64,000 nt of DNA, taken from assembly GCA_023663135.1 (NCBI GenBank), contig JAMPIE010000007.1:1-64000 (forward strand). The letters run 5' to 3'. The DNA is from Alloprevotella sp. Lineage in GTDB: Bacteria > Bacteroidota > Bacteroidia > Bacteroidales > Muribaculaceae. This document shows positions 35,660 through 44,256 of this stretch, in pieces. A model generated the notes under the pieces. That model saw only the letters and a program-made list of their open reading frames with translations, was not told the origin of the DNA and ran no database searches. The number at the start of each line of letters is the position of its first letter. Position 1 is the first letter of the stretch. The translations under genes were made by a program, and so were the position numbers.

Positions 35660-36805
35660 TTAATAAAGATGAGCAGAGGGGTCGGAGGCCTCGGCGGGGG
35701 TGATGGGCTTGGAAGTCATCGAGCGCCAGGCATAAGCGATGTAGGCCACGACAAAGGGGACGGCCAAAGAGACGAAAGCCATGGTCTTAAGCGTGAAGAG
35801 CGAGCTGGAAGAATTGGCGATCGTCAGCGATGAGTCGAAGTCGGCAGTTGAGGGGTAGTAGGGGGTGTTGTTGAATCCGGCGAGGCAGAAGAGTGCCACC
35901 ACGACGAGGAAAGCCCCGGGGCCGGTGAGCCAGATGCCGCCGTTAAAATCTTTGCGGAGGATGGTGAGAGCCAGCCCGGCTACGGCCATAAGCGTGCCCA
36001 GGAGAAAGATGATGGCCACTAAAGGCATGGCCAACAGATTGTTGAGATACTTGTAAGGCTCGGGCATGAAGGTGCCGGGAGCCACCTCAGTGAGGCCGGT
36101 GGCGGTGAGGAGCACGGCGGTGAAGGCCAGGAAGAGCACGACGAAGATGAGGCCATTGATGATGGCGCGGCGGCGATTGAGGGCGGCCATCTCGGGGGAG
36201 CCGGCAATGGCTTTGAGGAAGAAAAGCGCGGCCTGAGTGCGTGCCAGGAAGAGGACGGTGAGGCCCAAGAGGAGGTTTGGCCAGCAGGCAATGGCCTCAA
36301 GGCCTCGGGTGGGGGCCCAGCGAGAGATGACGGGCGAGGAGGCATTGAGGAGATTGCCTTTTGTGACGGTAAACTCGCCGCCGAAGAAAAACATTCCCAC
36401 GGCCACTCCGAGGAGGATGCAGCCCGCACATCCATTGATGAAGAGGAAAGAGTCGTAGACCGAAGTGCCGTAGATGTTGCCCGGCTTTCGGCGATATTCA
36501 TAGCTGACGGCCTGAAGGATAAAAGAGAAGAGGATGAGCATCCAGAGCCAGTAGGCGCCGCCAAAGCTGGTGGAATAGAAGAGAGGGAAGGAGGCGAAGA
36601 AAGCGCCGCCGAAGACGACGAGAGTGGTGAACGAGAGCTCCCACTTGCGGCCGAGGGCGTTGACAATCATGGTGCGGCCGGTAGGGTCGGCCTTGTGGGA
36701 GAGGATCATTGTCTGGCCGCCTTGGACAAAGAGGAGGAATACGAGGGCGGCGCCGAGGATGGCTATGATGAGCCACCAGTAGGCTTGCAGGTTGGCGAGA
36801 GTCAT
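35660..36805 (-). CDS. cydB: Cytochrome bd ubiquinol oxidase subunit II
   Basis: 381 residues from ATG 36805 (TLANLQAYWW is the conserved start; ATG 36820 is possible). It has about eight to nine membrane helices and the CydB hallmark LLFVQGGQTM with conserved acidic and polar residues in the first helices. With CydA it forms the quinol oxidase that scavenges oxygen, which lets gut Bacteroidales tolerate nanomolar oxygen. The start lies seven bases after the cydA stop. Confidence 0.93.
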   Translation of the reverse strand: MTLANLQAYWWLIIAILGAALVFLLFVQGGQTMILSHKADPTGRTMIVNALGRKWELSFTTLVVFGGAFFASFPLFYSTSFGGAYWLWMLILFSFILQAVSYEYRRKPGNIYGTSVYDSFLFINGCAGCILLGVAVGMFFFGGEFTVTKGNLLNASSPVISRWAPTRGLEAIACWPNLLLGLTVLFLARTQAALFFLKAIAGSPEMAALNRRRAIINGLIFVVLFLAFTAVLLTATGLTEVAPGTFMPEPYKYLNNLLAMPLVAIIFLLGTLMAVAGLALTILRKDFNGGIWLTGPGAFLVVVALFCLAGFNNTPYYPSTADFDSSLTIANSSSSLFTLKTMAFVSLAVPFVVAYIAYAWRSMTSKPITPAEASDPSAHLY

Positions 36806-36812
36806 AGGTAGA

Positions 36813-38405
36813 TTATGCATTGGAAGTGGAGGGATGCCGCTCGAAGCCCTTGGAGATTGCTTTGAGCATGATGCTCACCTCGGCAGCGAGGAGGGCGGTA
36901 AAGATTGCGGCAAAGAGCCAGAAAGTGAGGATAACGGTTGAAGCCGGGAGGTCGGAGATGGCTGCTCGAGTGGGCATCAGGTCTTGGATGACCCATGGCT
37001 GACGACCCACCTCGGCCACAATCCAACCGGCCTGAGAGCATACCCAGACGAGGGGGATAGTGGCCATGCCGATCCACTGGATGATGCGAGAAGATGATAG
37101 GGCTCCGGTCTTGCGGTAGACAAGGAAGAGGGCGAGGCAGAAGAAGAGGAGGAGCCAACCGCCGAGGATCACCATGATATGGAAGGAGTAGAAAGTGAGG
37201 GCCACCGGGGGCACAGCTTCGGCGGGGGAGTCGAGATAGCCGAACCCGAAGGAGGGATAGGAAGCGCTGAGAGCTTGGCGGGCGGCCGTCATGGCGGTAG
37301 AGTCGCCGGCGGCATAAGCTGCGTCGAAAGCGCGGAGGGCATCGTGGCTGCGGCGGCCAATCTCGATGCGCTCGGCGTAGGAGAGGCCGCGGATGGTGTC
37401 GCCTTGAGGAGTGACATCTTCGATGCCGGCAATGAGGTCGTTGATGCCGGGGACGAAGGCGTCCATATCATGAGTGGCCAAGAAGCTGAGCCCTTTGGGG
37501 ATGGAGATGTCGAAGAGGTAGGGGGCAGCATCGTTGCCTGGCTCCTTGGCGGGGTTGAGTATGCCAAAGGCGGTGATGGCTTGGCCGCGCGAGCCGTCGT
37601 AGAGGCCCTCCATTGCGGCGAGCTTCATGGGCTGCACACGGGCCACGTCGACGCTCGACGAGTCGCCGCTCCAGAGGGTGGCGAGGATTCCTATAAGACC
37701 CACCCATGCGGCCACTTTGATGGACATCAAGGCCTCAGCTACATGACGGCGTTTGAGGAGGAACCAGCAGCTCACGCCGATGACGAAGACGCCGGCAAGA
37801 GTCCAGCCGCTCATGACGGCGTGGCAAAACTTGTTGATTGCCACCGGAGAGAGCGCCACGTCGGTGAAAGAGTCCATGACATTGCGCATCTGGGCGGGGT
37901 CAAACTCCATTCCGGCGGGATATTGCATCCAGGCATTTGCCACGAGGATCCAGAGAGCGGAGATGGATGCGCCGATGGCGGTGAGCCAGGTGGAGGCCAG
38001 GTGGAAGCGTGGGCTCACCTTGTTCCAGCCGAAAAACATCACGGCGATGAAAGTGGCCTCCATGAAGAAGGCAAAGATGCCCTCGATTGCGAGAGGGGCG
38101 CCGAAGATGTCGCCCACAAACCAGGAGTAGTTGCTCCAGTTGGTGCCAAACTCAAATTCGAGGATGATGCCTGTGGCCACACCGATGGCGAAGTTGATGC
38201 CAAAGAGGAGCATCCAAAACTTGGTGATGGCGAGCCATTGGGGGGCAGAGGGGCGTGAGGCGTTTTTGTGACGAAGGTAGATGGTCTCCATCAGGGCCAC
38301 AATGATGGATAGGCCGAGAGTGAGGGGGACAAATAGCCAGTGGTACATTGCCGTGAGGGCAAATTGCCATCTTGACCAGTCGACAACACTTGTAAGGTCG
38401 GGCAT
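36813..38405 (-). CDS. cydA: Cytochrome bd ubiquinol oxidase subunit I
   Basis: 530 residues with about nine membrane helices. The axial haem ligand region is visible near the N-terminus (WQFALTAMYHWLFVPLTLGL) and GRQPWV near the C-terminus. The quinol-site region GDSSSVDVARVQPMKLAAMEG holds the Lys and Glu expected from E. coli CydA. The subunit binds hemes b558, b595 and d and oxidises quinol. It is preceded by the DUF4492 gene, as usual in Bacteroidetes. Confidence 0.95.
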   Translation of the reverse strand: MPDLTSVVDWSRWQFALTAMYHWLFVPLTLGLSIIVALMETIYLRHKNASRPSAPQWLAITKFWMLLFGINFAIGVATGIILEFEFGTNWSNYSWFVGDIFGAPLAIEGIFAFFMEATFIAVMFFGWNKVSPRFHLASTWLTAIGASISALWILVANAWMQYPAGMEFDPAQMRNVMDSFTDVALSPVAINKFCHAVMSGWTLAGVFVIGVSCWFLLKRRHVAEALMSIKVAAWVGLIGILATLWSGDSSSVDVARVQPMKLAAMEGLYDGSRGQAITAFGILNPAKEPGNDAAPYLFDISIPKGLSFLATHDMDAFVPGINDLIAGIEDVTPQGDTIRGLSYAERIEIGRRSHDALRAFDAAYAAGDSTAMTAARQALSASYPSFGFGYLDSPAEAVPPVALTFYSFHIMVILGGWLLLFFCLALFLVYRKTGALSSSRIIQWIGMATIPLVWVCSQAGWIVAEVGRQPWVIQDLMPTRAAISDLPASTVILTFWLFAAIFTALLAAEVSIMLKAISKGFERHPSTSNA

Positions 38406-38434
38406 GGGAAAAGGACTTTAAGAGGTTATGAGGG

Positions 38435-38647
38435 TTATCGGGTTGAGAGGGATTGACGGACGGCAGCGGCGCGGTCGGAGTCGGAGGAGTAGTCGCGGCT
38501 GAGGATGTCGGGGAAGAAGAAGAGCTTCATGATGCCAAAGAGGATGATGAGCTTGATGATAATGAGAGCCCAAAGCTTCTTTCCAACGGTCATTGATCTG
38601 AAGCCGTCGACGTAGAGATTGATGATGCGTCGGAAGAGCATTGGCAT
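38435..38647 (-). CDS. DUF4492 small membrane protein of the cytochrome bd cluster
   Basis: 70 residues (a second ATG at 38641 is equally likely). One hydrophobic segment, ALIIIKLIILFGIMKLFFFP, follows the conserved motif VDGFRSMTVGKKLW. DUF4492 proteins sit directly upstream of cydA in many Bacteroidetes and are probably small accessory subunits, comparable in role to CydX; that role is inferred from position. Its start follows the gph stop by four bases. Confidence 0.85.
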   Translation of the reverse strand: MPMLFRRIINLYVDGFRSMTVGKKLWALIIIKLIILFGIMKLFFFPDILSRDYSSDSDRAAAVRQSLSTR

Positions 38648-38651
38648 GAGG

Positions 38652-39314
38652 TCATATCCCTTCGGCGGAGACGATGGGGAGGATGTCGGCGGGATTGTAG
38701 ATGATGTGGTCGGCGTGATTGTCGCGGAGCTCGCTGACGGGACGGAAGCCCCAAGTGACGCCTACCGATTCGATGCAAGCTCGACGGGCGGTCTCCATGT
38801 CGATGCCGGAGTCGCCGACATAGAGTGTGTCGGCCTTAGGGCAAGGGTGGGTTGAGAGGATGTCAAAGACGATGGAGGGATCGGGCTTGCGCGGCACACC
38901 GGGGCGATTACCCTCGACAGCCACCCAGTTGATGGTGGGGAAGAAGATGTCCATCAGTCGCGTGACGGCCTCCTGATATTTGTTGGAGGCCACGGCGAGG
39001 GCCACACCCTGTCCCTGAAGCTCGACCAGGAGGTCTTCTATTCCGGGATATGGCTTGGTGGCATCGGCCATATGGGAATCATAAAATTCGCGGAAAGGGA
39101 CGAGAAGGCGGTCTACGGTGGCCATGGAGCGACATTCGTCGGGGAGAGCCCTCTCGATGAGGCGGCTCACGCCGTTGCCCACCATCATAGGATAAGCCTC
39201 CAGGGGGTGGGTGGGGAAGCCTCCGGCGGCGAGGGCGTGGTTGGCTGCCACGCCAAGGTCGTCGATGGTGTTGAGGAGTGTGCCGTCAAGGTCAAAGATG
39301 ACAAGGGATTTCAT
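38652..39314 (-). CDS. gph: HAD hydrolase, phosphoglycolate phosphatase-like
   Basis: 220 residues from ATG 39314; the TTG at 39323 lies in the promoter. HAD motifs: I FDLDGTLLNT near the N-terminus, II VASNK, III a Lys in the PRKPDPS region, IV YVGDSGIDMETA. The helical cap domain lies between motifs I and II. Gph removes phosphate from 2-phosphoglycolate, but substrate choice within this HAD group is hard to read from sequence. First gene of the run leading into the cytochrome bd genes. Confidence 0.8.
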   Translation of the reverse strand: MKSLVIFDLDGTLLNTIDDLGVAANHALAAGGFPTHPLEAYPMMVGNGVSRLIERALPDECRSMATVDRLLVPFREFYDSHMADATKPYPGIEDLLVELQGQGVALAVASNKYQEAVTRLMDIFFPTINWVAVEGNRPGVPRKPDPSIVFDILSTHPCPKADTLYVGDSGIDMETARRACIESVGVTWGFRPVSELRDNHADHIIYNPADILPIVSAEGI

Positions 39315-39320
39315 AGACGG

Positions 39321-39328
39321 CAAATATA
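39321..39328 (-). promoter_or_regulatory. Promoter -7 box of gph, near-leaderless
   Basis: Minus-strand TATATTTG ends only six bases before ATG 39314, leaving almost no leader. No clear -33 box. Confidence 0.5.
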
Positions 39329-39430
39329 GTCAATTCATTTATACGCCGAGCCTCGTGAGGAAAAAAATTTTTCCCGGCGGTGGGAATATACCTCTTTATG
39401 TCAATAATTATTCGTTACTTTGCGGCCGCC

Positions 39431-40099
39431 ATGTCAATGATAGATACCATAGAGATAAAGGATCTCCTTCCCGAGGTGTTTGTCGGGATGGAGGGAAGCC
39501 GGGCCATCGCTTCGTCGGAGGTGTGGGAAGCCGGGAGGCTCACGTTTAGGCGCGGGGAGGCGGTGTGTGTTCAGGCCGAGAGCGGCAGCGGGAAGTCGTC
39601 GCTGCTGAGTTTTATCTATGGCGAGCGCACTGACTATCGGGGGGGTATCTTCTTTGACGGGCGAGACACGCGCTCGCTGGGCATTGATCGCTGGAGTGAG
39701 CTGCGCTGCCGGTCGCTGGCGCTGATGCCACAGGAGATGCGCCTCTTTCCGGAGCTGACAGCTCTGGAAAACATATCGGTAAAAAACTCTCTGACGCGCC
39801 ATAAGAGCTCCGGTCAAGTGATGGAGATGCTTGAGCGGCTGGGGGTGGCCGAGCATGCCATGCGGCCGGCAGGGCGCATGAGCATAGGGCAGCAACAGAG
39901 GGTGGCGCTCGTCCGCACCCTTTGTCAGCCCTTTGACTTCATCCTCCTTGACGAGCCTGTGAGCCACCTCGACGAGGGGAACAATCAGACGGCAGCGAGG
40001 ATGGTTGAGGAGGAGGCCAAGGCTCAGGGGGCCGGGATAATATCCACGTCGGTGGGCAATCATCTGTTGCTTGACCATCCTAAAATAATCTCACTGTGA
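39431..40099 (+). CDS. ABC transporter ATP-binding protein
   Basis: 222 residues from ATG 39431 (ATG 39437 also possible; upstream ATG 39380 lies before the promoter-like TTACTTTG at 39416-39423). Walker A is AESGSGKSS, the signature MSIGQQQRVALVRTL and Walker B FILLDEPVSHLDEG. The signature begins MSIGQQQ rather than the usual LSGGQ, a mild deviation. It overlaps the permease-like gene by four bases (GTGA), so the two form one transporter or membrane complex. The FtsE/LolD class is likely. Confidence 0.85.
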   Translation: MSMIDTIEIKDLLPEVFVGMEGSRAIASSEVWEAGRLTFRRGEAVCVQAESGSGKSSLLSFIYGERTDYRGGIFFDGRDTRSLGIDRWSELRCRSLALMPQEMRLFPELTALENISVKNSLTRHKSSGQVMEMLERLGVAEHAMRPAGRMSIGQQQRVALVRTLCQPFDFILLDEPVSHLDEGNNQTAARMVEEEAKAQGAGIISTSVGNHLLLDHPKIISL

Positions 40100-41301
40100 A
40101 AGGGAAGATGAAATCAGACGTCAATGTGTGGCGGCTGCTTAGACGTAATGTCTCAGTTGGCCAGATGAGCGGATATATAGTGTCAAACATCGTCGGGCTG
40201 ACGGTGATATTGTCGGGACTGATGTTTTATCTTGACTGCGCCCGAGGGACCGGGGCTGGAGACCGCTTCTTTTCGCGCGACTATATAGTGATGTCGAAGC
40301 GAGTGGAAGGGCTCGGGCTGTCGCCGGTGACCTTTGCCCCCTCAGAGATAGCGGAGCTTGAGGCTCAGCCATGGGCTAAGCGAGTGGGCGAGTTCACGTC
40401 GTCGCGCTTTGCTGTGAGCGGTGAGGTGGAGATGGGTGGCCGAGGGCTGTCGACTTATCTCTTCTTAGAGTCGGTGCCCGACGACTATTTTGACCTGCGG
40501 CCCGAGCGCTGGGGGTTTGACCCCGAGAGGCGTTTCGTGCCGGTGATATTGAGCAAAGATTATCTTGCGCTTTACAACTTTGGCTTTGCCGTTCCTCAGG
40601 GGCTGCCGCAGGTGAGTGAGGAGTTGATGGAGGCCATGCCGTTGACCCTCAGGCTTTCAGGGGCCGGCGGGGCAGAGGAGAGCTTTGATGCAGCCATAGT
40701 GGGCTTCTCGTCGAGGCTCAACACTATCGCCGTGCCGCAAGAATTTATGGACTGGGCCAACCGGCGCTTCTCGGTTGACACTGTTGCAGCTCCGCCCTCA
40801 CGGCTCATTGTTGAGATAGACCGCATGGAGGCCGGCGATATGGATGCCTTTTTGGCAGAGAGAGGCATAGAGGCCTCGGGCGACAATGATGCTGAGGGAA
40901 ACATGGCGGGCTTCCTGTCGGCCATCTCGCTGGTGGTAGCCTCTGACGGGTTGATTATTAGCTTGTTGGCGCTGTTTATCCTCCTGCTTGGTATTTTCTT
41001 GCTGCTTCAGAAGAGCCGCGAGAAGCTGCGCAGTCTTATGCTCTTGGGCTATACCCCCGGTGCCGTGAGCTCATATTATGAGCGGCTTATCGCCGGAGCC
41101 AACTTGGCGGTGAGCGTCGTGGCCGTCGTGGGAGCACTGATTGTTAGGGGACTTTGGACACAGACGCTTGAGGCCCTTGGCTTTGGGGGTGCCTCGCCGT
41201 GGCCCGTCGTGGCCGTAGGGGCTGCATATTTCGTGGTGGTCACGCTGTTTAATATCGGTGTGGTGCGCCGCTACATGAAGCGGATCTGGCGCGGCGCGTA
41301 A
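40096..41301 (+). CDS. FtsX-like ABC permease
   Basis: 401 residues from GTG 40096 (ATG 40108 possible). One N-terminal membrane helix (about 27-46), a large extracytoplasmic domain of some 230 residues, then three C-terminal helices with a short basic tail. This is the four-helix FtsX/LolC/MacB topology. Partner of the ATPase encoded just before. FtsX-type permeases transmit ATP hydrolysis across the membrane to envelope proteins rather than moving small solutes. The target is unknown. Confidence 0.75.
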   Translation: MKGKMKSDVNVWRLLRRNVSVGQMSGYIVSNIVGLTVILSGLMFYLDCARGTGAGDRFFSRDYIVMSKRVEGLGLSPVTFAPSEIAELEAQPWAKRVGEFTSSRFAVSGEVEMGGRGLSTYLFLESVPDDYFDLRPERWGFDPERRFVPVILSKDYLALYNFGFAVPQGLPQVSEELMEAMPLTLRLSGAGGAEESFDAAIVGFSSRLNTIAVPQEFMDWANRRFSVDTVAAPPSRLIVEIDRMEAGDMDAFLAERGIEASGDNDAEGNMAGFLSAISLVVASDGLIISLLALFILLLGIFLLLQKSREKLRSLMLLGYTPGAVSSYYERLIAGANLAVSVVAVVGALIVRGLWTQTLEALGFGGASPWPVVAVGAAYFVVVTLFNIGVVRRYMKRIWRGA

Positions 41302-41321
41302 CGTCTCCTCGTCCGCTTCGC

Positions 41322-41813
41322 CTAATTCTGATTGGTGTTAATAGGTTCTATTTGAGCCTTTTGCTCCTCAATCATCTTGTTAACAAGGTTGGCTTTATCT
41401 TTTTCAGAAAAGGCGCCGAGTATTAGGGCTAAAGTTATGACAGCAGAGAATATAAGCGATCCGAGTACACTAAGTCCGACAGTTTTCCAATTAGATGGCA
41501 AGACGGCCTTAATATTTGCTTGGTATTGTTCAAGCATCTGCCTTTCGGCCGATTTTATTTGCTCGCCTGCCGAGTTCATTACAAAGGAAGCAAGTGTAGC
41601 ATCGGCTTGAGATATATATTTATTAAGCTGACTGCCGGTATTAGTAGATAGTGCAAATGCATGCCATTCCTCATCGTTTGGCTCGCGTTTATATTCTTTT
41701 TTGATGGATTCTATGAATTCTATTTTATGCTTCTTGTATATGCCATAAGCGACCATGCCGATAATATCGTCATCGTCTCTTACTAATTTGGAGTAGATAA
41801 AATTCTTGTCCAT
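41322..41813 (-). CDS. Single-helix membrane protein of unknown function, second gene of an A+T-rich pair
   Basis: 163 residues from ATG 41813, which overlaps the stop of the preceding small gene (TAATG). The N-terminal two thirds are soluble and helical with many Lys/Glu and the pattern DDDIIGMVAYGIYKKHKIEFIE. One hydrophobic helix near residues 108-131 (VGLSVLGSLIFSAVITLALILGAF) is followed by a charged tail. No family recognised. The codon and base composition are more A+T-rich than the flanking genes, suggesting acquired DNA. Confidence 0.6.
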   Translation of the reverse strand: MDKNFIYSKLVRDDDDIIGMVAYGIYKKHKIEFIESIKKEYKREPNDEEWHAFALSTNTGSQLNKYISQADATLASFVMNSAGEQIKSAERQMLEQYQANIKAVLPSNWKTVGLSVLGSLIFSAVITLALILGAFSEKDKANLVNKMIEEQKAQIEPINTNQN

Positions 41814-41995
41814 TATCTTAGGCCCCTCCCAGCTCTTGATATGGCATCGCGGGATACGGTAATGGTCTGTGTGCCAAAGATGGTAGGACATAAAATCTGG
41901 GCGGTCTTATTGTCCATGGAGACTCTTGAGTGAGAGCCTGACATAGACCGTTCATTAGCCTTGCGAATGCTTTCTATTGAAATTACTTGACACAT
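41813..41995 (-). CDS. Small protein of 60 residues, first gene of an A+T-rich pair
   Basis: 60 residues from ATG 41995 (upstream in-frame ATG/TTG codons lie in or before the promoter). Basic and polar, with no membrane segment and no recognised motif. Its stop overlaps the start of the membrane-protein gene by one base, so the two are translationally coupled. The small-plus-membrane layout is reminiscent of toxin-antitoxin or anti-phage pairs, but nothing in the sequence proves that. Confidence 0.5.
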   Translation of the reverse strand: MCQVISIESIRKANERSMSGSHSRVSMDNKTAQILCPTIFGTQTITVSRDAISRAGRGLR

Positions 41996-42052
41996 AGTTA
42001 TAGTCTTTGATGCTAATATAAGATTAACGAATTGTGGAGCGTTGGCGTTGCG

Positions 42053-42084
42053 CAAAGATAAAGAAAGTACCCTTTACTTACAAA
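42053..42084 (-). promoter_or_regulatory. Consensus promoter of the A+T-rich gene pair
   Basis: On the minus strand: TTTG (42084-42081), 20 bp, TATCTTTG (42060-42053). Exact match to both boxes. The leader to ATG 41995 is about 50 bases. Confidence 0.75.
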
Positions 42085-42118
42085 TTAAAGGCGAATTTGA
42101 TTTGACAGAATGGATGGG

Positions 42119-42979
42119 TCAGGAGGATTTGCGGGCGGAGAGGAAGCGCTCGGCGGCGTGGATGTCGCGGATGGTGTCGACGTCAATCCACCCGGCTTGC
42201 TCCATGTGGGATGCCAGGCGGGAGGCGTAGAGGGGGTTGGTCTCAAAGTAGATCATGCCTCCGGGTCGGAGCTGACTGAGGGCATAGGAGGAGATGGCGC
42301 GGTAGAAGATGAGGGGGTCGGAGTCGGGGACGAAGAGGGCGGCATGAGGCTCATACATGAGCACGTTGCGATCCATCCCTCCTCGCTCATCCTCAGCAAT
42401 GTAAGGAGGGTTTGCCACAATGAAGTCATAGGGCCCGGCGGGAAGCGTCGAGGGGTTGAGGGCGTCGGCCTCTACCCATGATATGGAGCGGGCTACGCGC
42501 AGCTCGTCGCCGTTTTGCCGGGCCACGTCGAGGGCCTCGGGGGAGTTGTCGACGGCGGTGACAATAGAGAATGGGAGGGCGCGGGCTAATGCGATTGCGA
42601 TGCAGCCGGAGCCGGTGCAAATGTCGGCCAGCCGGAGGTCTTTTTTTCCCTCCCATTGCTTGACGATGATGTCGACAAGCTCAGAGGTCTCGGGGCGGGG
42701 GATTAGCACCGAGGGGTTGACCCGGAGTTTCATGCCGTGCCAGAGAGCCTGGCCGAGGATATACTGGACCGGCTCGTGGGAGAGCATGCGGTGGATGGTG
42801 TCGTTGACCTTGGCCGTGATGAAGGGTGAGGCCTCGTCGTCGCCGCGTATCACAAGGTCTACCGCGCTCCATCCCTTGAGAGCTTCAAAGATGAGGCCCA
42901 CCGATGCGCGTGCCTCGCGCTCGCCGACGAGTGGCGACAGAGTGGCGACAGAGTGGCGGATGAGCTGGCTTAGTTTCAT
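42119..42979 (-). CDS. prmC: Release factor N5-glutamine methyltransferase
   Basis: 286 residues. It methylates the GGQ glutamine of peptide-chain release factors with S-adenosylmethionine. It has an N-terminal helical release-factor-binding domain, the SAM motif DICTGSGCIAIALA, and the catalytic NPPYIAEDERG. The preceding RPETSELVD region is also conserved. It overlaps the waaA stop by four bases and is the last gene of gltX-waaA-prmC. Confidence 0.93.
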   Translation of the reverse strand: MKLSQLIRHSVATLSPLVGEREARASVGLIFEALKGWSAVDLVIRGDDEASPFITAKVNDTIHRMLSHEPVQYILGQALWHGMKLRVNPSVLIPRPETSELVDIIVKQWEGKKDLRLADICTGSGCIAIALARALPFSIVTAVDNSPEALDVARQNGDELRVARSISWVEADALNPSTLPAGPYDFIVANPPYIAEDERGGMDRNVLMYEPHAALFVPDSDPLIFYRAISSYALSQLRPGGMIYFETNPLYASRLASHMEQAGWIDVDTIRDIHAAERFLSARKSS

Positions 42980-44256
42980 TTATCGGGGAAGATGGCGGTG
43001 GCGATGATGGCGGTGGCGCCCACGTTGGAGGCGATGTATTCACCGGCCTCGCTGCCGGCGGCGGAGCGGGCAGCGGGGTCTTGGAGCATACGGGAGGCGA
43101 TGGTGGCAAAGGCGCGAGGGGAGTCGATGGTGAAGGCGCCGCCGCATGCAATCAGGTCGCGGGCTTCGCGAAACTTGTCGTGGCAGGGTCCGAAGATGAC
43201 GGGGATGGAGTAGACCGCGGCCTCGGTAATGGAGTGGATGCCCACGCCAAAGCCACCGCCGACATAGGCCATGTGGCCGTAGCGGTAGATGGAGGCGAGG
43301 AGGCCAAAACAGTCGACGATTAGGTGTCGAGCGCGGGTCAGTCGCTCGGGCGAGGCCGAGGCAAGCTCGCTGTGGAGGATAGCCTCGTCGGGGCCTCCAA
43401 GCTTGCTTATCAGGGTTTTAAGGCGAGTGTCGTCAAACTCGTGTGGGGCAACGATGCTTCTGGCCTCGGGGTGGGAGGCGAGCCAGGGGAAGTAGATCTC
43501 CTCGTCGGGGCCCCATGAGGAGCCAAAGATGGCGGTGAAGCGGTCGCGCCCCCCGGAGGCGTCGAGCCATGCCTCCACTTCGGGCAATGAATGGGCGGCG
43601 CGTAGGGTATCGGTCACGCGGTCAAAGCGGGTGTCGCCGGCCACAGAGACGCGCCCTTGATCGAGTCCAATCCCCCTGAGGCGAGATGCCGAGGCCTCAT
43701 CTTGGACAAAGATGTGGGAGAAGGAGCTGAGCATTTTGCGGAACATGCCGCCGTAGGGGCGGAAAAATACCTGTCCATGGCGGAAAATGGCCGAGATGAG
43801 ATATGTCTTGGCGCCGGCCTTGCGAAGTGCTTCGAGGTAGTTGCCCCAAAACTCATATTTGACAAAGATGGCAATCGATGGGCGCGCCGCAGCCACAAAG
43901 GCGTGGGCGGCGGCGGGAGTGTCAAAGGGGAGGTAGACCACGGCATCGGTCCCCCGATAACCCTTTCTCACCTCATAACCGCTTGGCGAGAAGAAGCTCA
44001 GGAGGATACGTGTGGAGGGGCGTTCGCGTCGGAGCCACTCGATGAGAGGGCGACCCTGCTCAAACTCGCCCAGCGAGGCAGCGTGGATCCATACTCGTTC
44101 AGCACCTTGGGGGCTCTCGGCGTCGAAACGCCTGAGGGTCTCCATGGTGGAGCGCTGGCCGCGAGTCATGAGCGAGGCCTTGCGGTGGCCGGCCATGCCC
44201 AAGAGTCGGGCGACAGCCGAGTAGAGGCGGATGCCGGTGTTGTAGAGGATGTTCAC
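42976..44256 (-). CDS. waaA: 3-deoxy-D-manno-octulosonic acid (Kdo) transferase
   Basis: 426 residues from GTG 44256, which overlaps the gltX stop (GTGA). GT30-family glycosyltransferase that adds Kdo to lipid A precursor at the inner-membrane face. An N-terminal membrane-associated helix is followed by [17 protein letters not shown] (with the conserved acidic residue), SFFSPSGYE and [10 protein letters not shown]. The C-terminal donor site has [26 protein letters not shown]. Number of Kdo units added cannot be read. Confidence 0.92.
   Translation of the reverse strand: MNILYNTGIRLYSAVARLLGMAGHRKASLMTRGQRSTMETLRRFDAESPQGAERVWIHAASLGEFEQGRPLIEWLRRERPSTRILLSFFSPSGYEVRKGYRGTDAVVYLPFDTPAAAHAFVAAARPSIAIFVKYEFWGNYLEALRKAGAKTYLISAIFRHGQVFFRPYGGMFRKMLSSFSHIFVQDEASASRLRGIGLDQGRVSVAGDTRFDRVTDTLRAAHSLPEVEAWLDASGGRDRFTAIFGSSWGPDEEIYFPWLASHPEARSIVAPHEFDDTRLKTLISKLGGPDEAILHSELASASPERLTRARHLIVDCFGLLASIYRYGHMAYVGGGFGVGIHSITEAAVYSIPVIFGPCHDKFREARDLIACGGAFTIDSPRAFATIASRMLQDPAARSAAGSEAGEYIASNVGATAIIATAIFPDK

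Noticed and set aside
37179..38258. 359-codon plus-strand open frame over cydA
   Set aside because: Antisense shadow of an unmistakable CydA gene; composition is artefactual (His/Gly/Glu/Asp-rich).
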